This document shows, in pieces, positions 43,798 to 54,139 of a stretch of 64,000 bases of DNA (its first letter is position 1; each line of letters opens with the position of its first letter). Origin of the DNA: Adiantum capillus-veneris (lineage: Eukaryota > Streptophyta > Polypodiopsida > Polypodiales > Pteridaceae); contig CM043944.1 of the NCBI GenBank assembly GCA_014529385.2, positions 76,529,884 through 76,593,883 of the forward strand, written 5' to 3'. The translations under genes and the position numbers were made by a program. The notes under the pieces are model-generated. The model made no database searches. It saw only the letters and a program-made list of their open reading frames with translations, and was not told where the DNA came from.

Positions 43798-46362
43798 GTG
43801 GATCACGCGACATTGTTTCAGGTAAGCATTGCACCTGCATGGAGTCAATATATCATTGATTTCTTAACCACAAGGACGTTCCCTGAGAACCTCACAAGAG
43901 CACGGAAAAAAGCTATAGAGCTGGAAGCTCGTGACTTGCAGTTAATTGGAAACCAACTCTATAAGCGAGGAAAGGACAATCAACTTAGAATCCGTGCAAG
44001 TGAAAGCGAATACCTGCTGATTCTAGAACATGCACATAGCGTAATAAGTGGAGGCCAATTTTCGGGCGATAAGACGACAAAAATTGTCTTAACCACAGGA
44101 ATTTGGTGGCCTACATTGCATATGGATGCTGAAGAGCTTGTAAAGCGTTGCGACGCGTGTCAACACACCACGGTGCCAATAAAAAGAGATGAGATACCAC
44201 TACGGCCAATGATGGGAGCAAGAACATTTGCAAAATGGGGCATTGATTTTGTGGGACCTATCTCACCCCCTGCATATCGCACCCATACCCAATATATCAT
44301 TATGGCTACGGACTATCTCACAAAATGGGTCGAAGCCAAGGCAACACAAAAAGCAGATGCACGCACCACTGTACAATTTTTGTATGAGAATGTTTTTGTA
44401 CGTTACGGGTTACCAATAGAAATTGTCAGTGATTGTGGGACACATTTTCTCAATGAAGTCATTGAATATCTGCTAGAGGAATTCATGGTCATACATAGGA
44501 AATCTGCTCCATACCATCCACAGGCCAATGGACAAGCTGAGGCCACAAATAAAACACTATGCACGATTCTCACTAAAATAGTGTCAGAGTCAAGAACAGA
44601 TTGGGATCAACAGCTACGCTCAACACTATGGGCATATAGGGTAGCTTACAAAACATCGATAGGAACAACACCGTACAACATGGTGTTTGGCTTAAATGCT
44701 ATACTACCCATAGAGTTTTTAATTCCAACTCTACGAGTAGCAAAATGCTTAGAATGGACAGGGCATGAGCTCTCTTCAAGAATAGATGATCTTGAAAAGC
44801 TCGACGAACTACGCTTGAGAGCTGTAGCTTCAATCTATGCTAAAAAGAGAAGACAAAAAGAATTTTTTGACAAACATGTGCGCACTAAAGAGTTCAAAAC
44901 AGGTGATTATGTACTTGTTTATACTTTGAAGCAACATGCCAAGAAACTTAAAAAGCGAGGGATGGGACCATTTGTGATTAGTGATCTATCACAAAGTGGA
45001 GCTGTCAAGCTTGCTACATTAGCAGGTGAAGAAATGCCGAACTGGATTAGTGGATATCGACTAAAGAAATATCATCTACCACTCACACAGGAGATGCTCC
45101 AACAAATTCATCAAGGAAAACAACGAATGAAGGAAAAACAGCGAGTACGAGAGGAAGCTCAAGCAGAGACAAAAGAACGCATTGCAAAACAAAGGCTTCT
45201 GCGACAACAACAACAAAGTGGAGCACCATTGCGAATCAATGCCATTCGACTGACAAAGTTGGAGGAAGACACAATGGAGCCAATAATTGCAGTCAAAGTG
45301 GGTAGCAATCAAGTTGAATCGACGGCATTGCTTGATTCGGGAGCTCAAGCAAATTTGATCTCTTACGGATTATACCAACAGCTCAAATCCACAGGTCAAC
45401 TTCATCCTACTCCTCAAGTGCTAGAAAGTAGCACATCAAACCGGTTGAAAACATTGGGATGGACTATATTGCATGTACAGATACATCAATATATTTACGC
45501 ACACAAATTCTATGTGGTGAAGGATGAAAGCACACAACACCCAATGATGTTGGGACAACTGTGGCAAAAAGAGTACAATGTGCAGATAGATTGGAATGCA
45601 AAGGCAGTCAAAATTCAGCATGCACATGAACAACAGGTGATAGGCTTTGCTCAGCCATACTGGAATAATCAGCTGCAAGCCATGCAATCATTGGAAAAAG
45701 AGCCAAAAGCAAGAATGCCACCAAAGAAGAACATGATACCCGAGACCAACAGACAGGTAAAAACCAGCCATGCTAATTACAGACATACGAAGTCATTGGC
45801 CGCAATGCAAAGATCTAGGTTACCAAAACAAGAGAAACAAGTATGGATGCGGAAGGATAGAAATGACATGGCAGACAACCAACAATGCAACCAAAGAATT
45901 CAACCAAAGAAAATAGTTCAACCAAAAACCAAGGGAATAAAACAAATATGGATCCCAAAGAAAATGCTCAGCAATAACTCAGATGTCACTAGCATTTGGA
46001 TACCCAAACAAAAGCACAAGGATCTCCCTTCAGTACAAGCAACAACGGAAGGCAGACATCTACATTTGAAAAAAGACAGCCGACTTATGTGGATGCCAAT
46101 CAACAACAAACCAGTGGCAATGAAGGAAGTACCAAAACATATACAAAAACCGGCAGAAACAAAATACCAATTGAAAGCAAAGAATTTACGGCCCACGGCC
46201 ATTCCGGCCAAGCCAATCCTCTCCATAGAAACAGCTACGGCTCTATCAACAGTGTCGGCAAAGCAATTTCCTTTTGCAAAAAAGACAATTAAACAGAGAG
46301 TAGTAGAGCTACAACTGTTACTTGCAAAGAAAACAGGAAACCTCGACGGCGAATGCCAATAA
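43798..46362 (+). CDS. Integrase fused to a second retropepsin and a basic tail
   Basis: An intact 854-codon frame. Residues 76-121 form the H2C2 zinc domain (EHAHSVISGG, IWWPTLHMDA, CDAC). The catalytic core has D150 (WGIDFVGP), D212 (IVSDCGTHF) and E248 (GQAEATNK), with exactly 35 residues between the last two. The C-terminal domain (about 365-430) includes FKTGDYVLVYTLKQHAKKLK. A charged helix (440-475) leads to a retropepsin-like domain at about 494-605: LLDSGAQANLIS (D513), then HPMMLGQLWQKEYNVQIDW. The last ~240 residues are basic and Gln/Lys-rich with four W(M/I)(R/P)K-like motifs. Integrase followed by a protease is not the standard gypsy order. The first Met (43798) sits after the TGA of the previous block; translation was probably part of a longer polyprotein. 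Confidence 0.8.
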   Translation: MDHATLFQVSIAPAWSQYIIDFLTTRTFPENLTRARKKAIELEARDLQLIGNQLYKRGKDNQLRIRASESEYLLILEHAHSVISGGQFSGDKTTKIVLTTGIWWPTLHMDAEELVKRCDACQHTTVPIKRDEIPLRPMMGARTFAKWGIDFVGPISPPAYRTHTQYIIMATDYLTKWVEAKATQKADARTTVQFLYENVFVRYGLPIEIVSDCGTHFLNEVIEYLLEEFMVIHRKSAPYHPQANGQAEATNKTLCTILTKIVSESRTDWDQQLRSTLWAYRVAYKTSIGTTPYNMVFGLNAILPIEFLIPTLRVAKCLEWTGHELSSRIDDLEKLDELRLRAVASIYAKKRRQKEFFDKHVRTKEFKTGDYVLVYTLKQHAKKLKKRGMGPFVISDLSQSGAVKLATLAGEEMPNWISGYRLKKYHLPLTQEMLQQIHQGKQRMKEKQRVREEAQAETKERIAKQRLLRQQQQSGAPLRINAIRLTKLEEDTMEPIIAVKVGSNQVESTALLDSGAQANLISYGLYQQLKSTGQLHPTPQVLESSTSNRLKTLGWTILHVQIHQYIYAHKFYVVKDESTQHPMMLGQLWQKEYNVQIDWNAKAVKIQHAHEQQVIGFAQPYWNNQLQAMQSLEKEPKARMPPKKNMIPETNRQVKTSHANYRHTKSLAAMQRSRLPKQEKQVWMRKDRNDMADNQQCNQRIQPKKIVQPKTKGIKQIWIPKKMLSNNSDVTSIWIPKQKHKDLPSVQATTEGRHLHLKKDSRLMWMPINNKPVAMKEVPKHIQKPAETKYQLKAKNLRPTAIPAKPILSIETATALSTVSAKQFPFAKKTIKQRVVELQLLLAKKTGNLDGECQ

Positions 46363-48090
46363 GCATCTTGCTTATTCCCTTCTCTTGCACAACATTAATT
46401 TTTCCATGCATTGACAGAGTATGCATAAAATAGGGCCACATTAATCGGCCAAGCATTAGCACAACTTTTTCAACCTATGCACGGCACATACTCCGAGGCG
46501 ATACCTTGTCGTCCGGGAGGCATTCTCAAATGCGGAACCAATAGCAGAAAGAGCAAAAAAGGGCATGATTTTTGACTATTTTAAGGGTTGTTGTTTGATT
46601 GCGAAATTTTCTGGACTAACCCAAGTATAGATGCCCTTATACAACATGTATCTATAGGTATATGGGGCCAAACGCCAAATCAAGACCCTAGGTGTGTGTA
46701 TATAAGTAGAAATAGCCATTTTTCGGGCAAAATATTGGTAAAACGGAGAAATTGGCCATAAAAATTGCATGTGAGTATATATAATGTTTTGCGGTGATGT
46801 TTGTGATTTATTATGATTTTTGGAGATTTTCCGGGTTTAATTTGCTATTTTCCTTTTAATTTGGTAATTTTCGGCAGAAAAACTTCAAAAATACAAAAAG
46901 CAGGTGAAAAACAGTCGTAATGAAAAACAAAAAATATGGGGATGATCAGTGACTATGAGACAACCTATGGTACAGTGGGGGTGCAATTATGAGACTGGAG
47001 CGAAAAGCGTGTTTTGGCAAGTTTTGACCAAAACGCCAAATTTCTGGTAAACAGAGCAAATGGAGTCCAAATCAAGAAATTTTTTAGCATAAACCGCATC
47101 TCGCAAGAAGATAGGAGCACATGTCAAATTTCATGAAAAGTGGTTCGGGGACCTCCATTATAAGAAATTTTCACCTCATTCTCACTATTGACTTTGTGGA
47201 GAGCTTCTGCCACCTAGAGTGGACGGACCTTCCAGCAACTTCTACGACGCGCACGACTACTCGACGAGCTCCAGACATGAGAGGTAGACTCACTACCTTG
47301 AGCTTTTCGCGCATGTTTGTCGTTTTGTCACGAAAACTAGCGTAGGGTTCACACACAAAGCGGGCGGTAGAGACCTACAAGTAGAGACGACGGCCTAATG
47401 GCTAACCCAAAAGCAACAAGACTTCATCGGCAGCTTACCCTAGCCAAGGAGACCAGTCCTGGATGTCCAAAGACAGTAGAAAACCATCGGGAAAAACCCT
47501 AATTCCTAGAATCCCGCAAGAGGCCACCAAATGGCAAATCGGCGACCAAATGCTACCAAAATTCATGGGTAGGAGCATCTCGACATGCTCGACAAGTCTA
47601 TGTTACCCGCATGACCAAAAAGTGACCCGAAGCGGCACAAAACTTCAGAAACAGCATTAGACACACAAAGCGTCAAATTGCTCTTGCGGCCAAACCGCAA
47701 GCCCGTTTGCCACCAAACTTCACGAGCGGCTTTCCTAGACCATCAACAACCACGTCCTATGGTGGTAGACCACCACAAATCATCGAAGGTATGTAAATGC
47801 AACCACGGGTGCTTTTAGAGCGACAAATTGCCAAATGAAGCTCCGGTGAATCCAAAGTTGACAAAAACCATACGGCAAGGATCCCCAGGGGATCGGGAAG
47901 CTATGGAGACCAACATCAAGAAATTTCATCGCCAAAAAACACTCCAAAAGTCAGAAAACGGCTCGGAGGCTCTGAAGTCCACACAATGAGTTATTCTCTA
48001 TCCATTTGACTTTTTTGTTGAAATTAAGCTTAAAAGGGACTCAGAGGGGCCAAGGACAGACACTAGGAGCACAATCCATGAAAAAATCAT
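46363..48090. other. Non-coding stretch after pol
   Basis: No domain found. It contains AT-rich and then CG-richer stretches (about 47200-47800) with only short frames. Confidence 0.45.
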
Positions 48091-48094
48091 CAGG

Positions 48095-48982
48095 AGACAT
48101 CCTACGCGTAGGATGTCTCAAGGGAACTTCTGGGCACAAACTCCAACATTTTTCATCATACACATTTTTTGAATGACTTTTACATGCTATCCACCAAGTC
48201 TCATCACATTTGGACCAAAATTGACCTCATATGCATGAAAAAACTCAAAGTTAGGGCATAGAGGCAATAATGGGCCATAGACCTACCAAATCTTGTCCAA
48301 ATCACATGAAACTTGCACAACACATTCACCAACACATCACCAACCAATCTGTGTGGTCAGAAGGAAAAATTGGTGAAATAGACATCCTACGCGTAGGATG
48401 TCTATTTGACTTTTTTGGCCTGCAGAGGATGTTTGTTCATTCCAGATCCAATCACCTTATCATCAAGAGATCATATATCAATTTTGAAGCCATTCTAATA
48501 AGTTTTGACCCCCAACACCTTCAAGATACACTTTTGGAGCCCAAAAACGCCACACAGGCTCTTACAAGCATCAATCCTTGTCCAAATCCAAATCCAAGAG
48601 TATAGCCATGTTCCATAGGCCAAAGACTACCCACAGAACAAATCTCATGTCATTTTGATGAAATAGACATCCTACGCGTAGGATGTCTCCAGCTTAATTT
48701 GGACCTTCTATGCAAAGACTGACATCATGGGAGCCACTACCATGGTGCAAATAGCCCATATACCAATTTTCAACCCATTTGGACATCAATTGCTACCTAT
48801 GATGGAATTTCTACCCAATTTGTGACCTAAAGCCTGAATTAGCCCAAAAATCCACTTTTTGATATCCAAATCCAAATCCAAGCACATGGCCATGTTCCAT
48901 GAGCCATGCACTACCAGCATGTCAAGTATCAACTAATTCTGATGAAAAAGACATCCTACGCGTAGGATGTCTAAATGGAAAA
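48095..48982 (+). repeat. Four perfect 24-bp palindromes at ~285-bp spacing
   Basis: AGACATCCTACG plus its exact inverse complement occurs at 48095-48118, 48380-48403, 48665-48688 and 48959-48982, i.e. spaced 285, 285 and 294 bp. Text between copies is a degenerate tandem repeat (CATATACCAATTTT, AAATCCAAATCCAAG, GATGAAAAAG variants). The palindromes are perfectly conserved while the flanks have drifted. Confidence 0.95.
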
Positions 48983-49137
48983 TTTTGGCCAGATTTGCAC
49001 TGTGAGCACATGCACAGCTTCACAAGTTCCTTTGAACCTTTATTTTCAATTTTCAAGTCATTTGGATAGTTAAAACTCAGTTTCTCAGCTAACATATAAA
49101 AAACGCTAACTTCGGACTACTGAGTGCAATAGGATCT

Positions 49138-49774
49138 ATGGCAGCCGCGAAGTCACCGGCAAAGAAGAAAAGAATGACCATCAAGGACTACCTAGAAGAA
49201 GTGGAGCCCTTCGTCATACCAGAAGGAACACTAAAGCCCACCAGCATGTGGATCCAAGAAGATCTGTTAGAGTCCAACGACCTAAAGATCTACCAAGGAG
49301 TATTCAAAGACACTGAAGGCAATGTGATCGAGCTACCAATGCTGCCATGAGCTACCAATGTTGCCACGAGAACTCAATGAGTTCGTAAGAAGCAAGATGG
49401 CTGGGTACTTGGAGAAGATTGATCTCCACAACTACTTTGAAGCAGTGCCGGCAGGGGTGGACATAAAGAGAGTCTGGGAGTTTGTGACAACCATCAAAGA
49501 AGATGGAGTGGCCAAAGTAACAGATCTACAAGGGAGACCAGAAACAGAAATAATCATCACTGAGCAGGTTGTAGCAGATGCACTAGACCTCTCCAATAAG
49601 GGGGATAGTGTAACGAAAAGAAGGGATGAGGTTAAGGTGTACAATGAGAAGATGGGAAATTACACCTTTGAAGATATTGCCAACCCAAGAGTGGCAATCA
49701 TGAGCCAATTGTACAACCAATACTTCCACATGTGTACTAAGAGGCCACAAAAGTACAGAATGCCACAAGACTGA
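49138..49774 (+). pseudogene. Accessory ORF, N-terminal domain
   Basis: The ATG at 49138 follows the last palindrome by 155 bp. The product starts AAAKSPAKKKRMTIKDYLEE (basic, possible nuclear signal), then PTSMWIQEDLLESNDLKIYQ. A 19-bp tandem duplication (49330-49348, 49349-49367) shifts the frame. Coding continues RELNEFVRSKMAGYLEKIDL, GVDIKRVWEFVTTIKEDGVA, DLQGRPETEIIITEQVVADA and LYNQYFHMCTKRPQK. The 'W.F......... V.D..G....I.E..VA.AL.L...G' pattern resembles putative plant transposon protein domains (Transposase_32-like), a weak match by eye. Confidence 0.5.
49330..49367 (+). repeat. 19-bp tandem duplication causing a frameshift
   Basis: GAGCTACCAATG(C/T)TGCCA(T/C) occurs twice in a row; removing one copy restores one frame across 49138-49774. 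Confidence 0.85.
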
Positions 49775-51640
49775 AAAGACGGCTAGAGCCAGTCCTAGAA
49801 GAGCAGCCAGAGCACAAGAAGGGGAAGAAAGAGTTTGGCCAAGTGCCGGTGAAAGAAACAAAGTCACAAGAAGCGGCAAGATTAGAGAGGCTGATGGAGA
49901 GCTTCAGAGCAGAGAGAGCCCTTAAAGGTGACTTGAGTGAACTCTGGAAGCCTTCTCTAGAAGCTATGTCGGGATCATCCCGAAGAGTTCAAAGGGACAC
50001 GTTTGAGGATTATATCAAGAATTTTGAGATTCTTGATGCCGCATCAGAGAATATACCGCATGTCCCTTTCATAGAGGAGGAAGTGGAGCAAATACGACAG
50101 AAACTGCTAGATGAGCAAGAGAGCCAAGAGAGGGAAAGAAAAACTAAAGCAGACAGAGATTTAAAGGGCAAGCCTACATCTCTACCGGCCAGCCCTAAAC
50201 CCAGCCCGCAGCCCTCACCACCGCCCTCACCACCTCCTAGCAGCCCTCCACAAGAAGATAAAGAGGCTGAAGACAAACCAGAAGAACGGGAAGAGGCCAA
50301 GCAAGAGTAGAGCCAGGAGCCAGAGCCCAAGGAAGAGGCTAAGCCTTGAAGTGAGCAACAAGAGTGAGACGATTCTTATCACACATTTTTGGACCTGCTA
50401 GCTGCAGGATACACGAAGGAAGAAGTGGCCACAGTCACATTCAACTTGGCAAGCACAGGGCCTAAAGAACAAAGGCAAGGCATCAGGCTAGTGGAACTAA
50501 AAGAAATTGCCACAGATACAGTGGATCTGCACCCACCTTCCAATGAATGGGATGTGGTGATGGCGAAGCTAACCGGGTTGAGAGCGCAGTCCATAGCTTC
50601 AGAAAGTGAGATGGAAGCTCTCAAGGCCACGGAAATAAAGATATAGCTGGAAGTAGATTCTCTACAAGGACAAAGCCAAAGGCAAAAAGAGAGAGATGCT
50701 GAGCTACAAGCCAGCCTAGCAAGGGCACTGCAAAGATGCTAGGCAATGGAGGAAGAAAATCAAGCAGCAGCAAAAAGAATGCAAGGAGTTGAAGAAGAAC
50801 GTCAACAGCTCAACAAATCACTGCTAGATGCCGAGAGGGAAAGAGATAACGTGACCCTATAGCTGGCAGAAGAGTCTAAAGAAGTTGAAGCCATGAGAAA
50901 CGCCAAGGAAAAGGCGGAGATAGATCAAGAAGCCAGTCAGGATGAGGTCCTTGAGCTCAAAGACCAACTCAAAGTGAAAGATCAGACCATCCAGAGGCTG
51001 CGAGCATCCCTTGCCAGAGTCAGAGCTACTAGCTCGACTCACGTCACTACGGAAAGTCAACTCTATGAAGAACAGATGCAAGAACTTCAGATGGAGCTGA
51101 CTCTAGAGAAAAAGCAAAGATTGATGATGGCAGAAGGGTCTATCGTCATGCAAACAAGAATGGAAGAAGGCCAAAAAGCCCTGCAAGAGGAAGTAGAAAG
51201 TATGAATAGAAAGCTCGAGGAGGCGGAGAGAATAAACGCCGAATTAAATGACCTCCTCGTGAATATGGGAGAAGCGGCTAAATCAGAAAAACAAAAACTC
51301 CTAAAGTAGATTGAGGAGCTGCGAGGACAACAAGAAAGAGAGCAAGAGGGCACAGGGCCAGCAACCAATGAGGGCATCGATTTAGAGAATGTGGTAGATC
51401 CGGTGGACACGCCTATGCACGAGGAAATCCTAGAAGGATCCTCGCAAGAGCCACAGGATCTAACACAAGAAGAGGAAGAAAAGTTGCGTAAAGCAATAGA
51501 GGTGGAGATCAGAGAGACAACAAAGGAAGCCTTGGAGTGGGAGCAGAGGGTTTTCAAGTCCATGACCATTCAAAAGATCGATGCCAGCAACCTCAGGCGC
51601 GAATGGTTCAACCCTCTCTCCCAGATCCATTGCTGAAATA
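49775..51640 (+). pseudogene. Accessory ORF, Pro-rich and coiled-coil region
   Basis: Fragments 49843-50310, 50389-50646, 50893-51309 and 51391-51636 join into one reading direction broken mainly by TAG and TGA codons. First is a charged helical region (FEDYIKNFEILDAASENIPH), then a Pro-rich stretch at about 50190-50250 (SPKPSPQPSPPPSPPPSSPP). A long heptad-rich coiled coil follows (VLELKDQLKVKDQTIQRLRA; EEVESMNRKLEEAERINAEL). Such a layout suggests a structural or self-associating protein; no enzyme motif is visible. It is transcribed in the same direction as pol. Confidence 0.55.
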
Positions 51641-52181
51641 TGAAGCAGCCACCATCAACAAGCGGATAAGAGAAGAGCCGACCGAACCACTTTACAACGC
51701 AGATACCTCACAACCAGAAGGGGTCAGGCTAATTGTTGATTCTCAGCCAAAATGGAGGAAGGCCTGGATCACAAAGTACCCACAATACCTAATCCACTTG
51801 GTAGAGGCACCGAAAAACATCAGAGACAACCTCAGCTTTTGTCCTCTACCAAGGATCAGGACGTGGAAAGCGCAGGATATCTTGCAAAGGAGCCAACCCA
51901 CTTGGCTGAACTACCCTAAGCTGCCGAGCTTGAAGGTAGGTGAGAGAATAAGTGTCCAATACACGGTGAAAACCCTAACGGGCGCCATCAAATTGTTCAC
52001 TGGCTCACCTGACCTTACTTGCATCATGATGAAGAAAATCTGCAAAACCATCTTAGCAGTATTTGAAACTTTCAAGCCAGTCCAGGTGACAGACAACATC
52101 TTTTTCTTCCAGGATACTTACAGATGTGCGTATGATCTGTCTGGTCAGCCTTCCAAGGAGGTGATACACGCGATGTATTAA
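51537..52181 (+). pseudogene. Accessory ORF, C-terminal domain
   Basis: In a frame shifted from the coiled coil it reads YEAATINKRIREEPTEPLYN, EGVRLIVDSQPKWRKAWITK, PRIRTWKAQDILQRSQPTWL, LTGAIKLFTGSPDLTCIMMK and NIFFFQDTYRCAYDLSGQPS, ending in TAA. Coding-like sequence continues in other frames (FEEAFYTGFFTITTDIFGPT) almost to the polypurine tract. It is a globular, Trp-rich domain of unknown family. Confidence 0.45.
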
Positions 52182-52376
52182 AGGATAATGTTTCTACCAT
52201 CCTATCACCTCCAGGCCTTTGAAGAAGCATTCTACACTGGCTTCTTCACAATAACCACAGATATTTTCGGCCCAACAATGATGAACCTGCATGCAAGATA
52301 CGAATCACTAATCAAGATGCGCGAGACCATACGATGAAGAAGCGGATCAGCGGCCATGTCGGGGATGACATGACCA

Positions 52377-52389
52377 AGGAGGGGGGGAG
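52377..52389 (+). promoter_or_regulatory. Polypurine tract of the 20-kb element
   Basis: AAGGAGGGGGGGAG directly precedes the 3' LTR. Confidence 0.85.
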
Positions 52390-53315
52390 TGTTAGAAGCT
52401 GGACACACCCCACGACAACTAACTACTCGAAAGATTATTATTTTTGTAATTATTCATTCATTGAGGAAAACCTGATTTTTCACCTTGTAAATATTGGGAC
52501 TTACAGAAGTTTCCAGATTGTATCCCAGTTTTCATAGTTAGATTGAGTAGTTGGTTGATTTTGGAACTTTAGGGTTTTGAGAATTGTAAGGTATATATAT
52601 TTTGACCATAATGAAAGACCATTTGTCATTTTTTAAAAGAAGTTTTGAAGTCTGTGAGTGAGTGTACTGTGACGAGAGAGTGTGTGAGCTTCATCTTGAC
52701 GCTACGTGTGCACCGGTGGTCGGAATCAAGTGCGGAGAAGTGCAGCGTGTTGCCCCCGATGAGAGCTATGCGTCGATACCTACATTGCGCACGTGCGGTC
52801 GGTTCTGCAAGCTCCTTCTACGAGCTTCATCGGGTGATTGGGTGAGCATACGTTGTCCGATTTTGCATTGCAGCATATCCACGCGTTCACATTGAGTAGA
52901 ACTACACATTAGGCACTTTAGATTTCGGAAACGAAGACCTGCAAATTTCGGCCAGACATCCTACGTGATTTTGCATCGGGTGTTTTGGGATGGGATTTTG
53001 ATTCATAGACCTTAGGGAGAGCGACCTATTGATGTTAGTAGGGTCTCCTTCAAGTTCTATGGTGTTTCGAGATAGTTTGATGGGTGTTTGGCTCTAGGAA
53101 GCGTTGTAGGAAGTTTCCTCTTATGCACTCTTGAAGGCTGTGACTTAGACAATTGGTGGAGACCTCTGAAGGAATTAGTTAGGAGTTGGTCGAGTGTAGG
53201 TTGACACCTTATGCTTGGTTCCACGCGCCTGCGGGTCGAACTTTGTCCTTAGCTGACATTTATGTTAGGTGAGTTCTCGCTGTGCTGACGTCCGTCGCGG
53301 CGTATCTGTCCAACA
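52390..53315 (+). repeat. 3' LTR of the 20-kb element
   Basis: It starts TGTTAGAAGCTGGACAC and ends CTGTCCAACA, giving TGTT...AACA ends. It is 926 bp against 674 bp for the 5' LTR because it keeps a ~250-bp segment (about 52985-53250) that the 5' LTR lacks. Confidence 0.9.
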
Positions 53316-54139
53316 GTGTGTGTGTGATATCTTGTTCTAATATTTCTTTGTAATTACCCTCAGCTCCTCTTAATCACTCCCTAATCTCTTATAATCTCTC
53401 TGTGTAATCTCCCTTGCCTCCTTTTAATCACTCCCTAATATCTTCTAATCTCTCTGTGTAATCTCCCTTGCCTCCTGTTAATCACTCCCTCCCTTCCTCT
53501 TAATCTCTCATAAACCTACATCAATCAAAATTTCATTCTACTAACCATTGTAACTGTCTTCTGAGATTACAATCACAGGTCCTAAACTTCTACTCTCCTC
53601 TCAGATATCAATCTTTTCCTCTCCTCTAATCTATTTTCCTTTTTCAATTCTGAATGCATCTCAAAATTCAATCTTCAATCTCATTCTATTAGTTTCTAAT
53701 CTCTATTTATTCTACTTTTAATGACTACATATACTCATTATTGTTTGCTACCGCCTCCTTGATACACCTTTGAAACTCTATCATTAAGTTAATCAAACTA
53801 CAACTACGTCTAAAATCACGCTCTATAAATTGAAAATAAGTGGCTATTCTCTAATTAGAGTACTTAATCAATAAGTACTCTAATTAATTTTTTTAAAAGC
53901 TATAATTAAGTAATTAATCTACTTAAAGAAAAAGATAGATAACAACACTTACTTGGTTGGGTACTGAGTGTGACATCTCCACTTGACGTAGATTCTTTGC
54001 TTTTGATACTTAGCTCGTTTTTGGTGCCTTGTTTCCTTGTTGAAAAACTAGAACAATGAACTGATGTATCTTAAACCTCACCTTATAATGCTCTCAAAGC
54101 ACTAGCATATTCCACTCTAGTGTGGCCTCATGAGCTTAT
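53316..54139. other. Flank with a 54-bp tandem repeat
   Basis: After the target duplication, a unit CTCCTCTTAATCACTCCCTA + TCTCTGTGTAATCTCCCTTGC recurs about two and a half times from 53363 to about 53500. The rest is AT-rich and non-coding. Confidence 0.6.

Larger units (their letters stand above)
33109..53315 (+). mobile_element. 20.2-kb Ty3/gypsy LTR retrotransposon with accessory ORF
   Basis: Direct LTRs (33109-33782 and 52390-53315) flank one element. GTGTG on both sides (33104-33108, 53316-53320) is a 5-bp target duplication in a GT repeat. A tRNA-Asp-like primer site follows the 5' LTR, and a 13-base purine tract precedes the 3' LTR. Inside, in order, are: a 2.8-kb leader with 24-bp palindromes; gag-protease on the minus strand; RT, RNase H and integrase on the plus strand with a second retropepsin; a 2.7-kb stretch with more palindromes; a ~1000-codon accessory ORF. 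Size and primer type recall the Athila/Tat/Ogre side of gypsy. Frames are broken, so it is inactive. Confidence 0.85.

Noticed and set aside
34332-48982. CRISPR-like array reading of the regularly spaced 24-bp repeats
   Set aside because: Spacing is ~285 bp, spacers are themselves related repeats and the context is a plant retrotransposon; no CRISPR features.
49843-50310. Host coiled-coil gene
   Set aside because: It lies inside one LTR pair with target duplication, is in the same direction as pol and ends at the polypurine tract, so it is best treated as part of the element.
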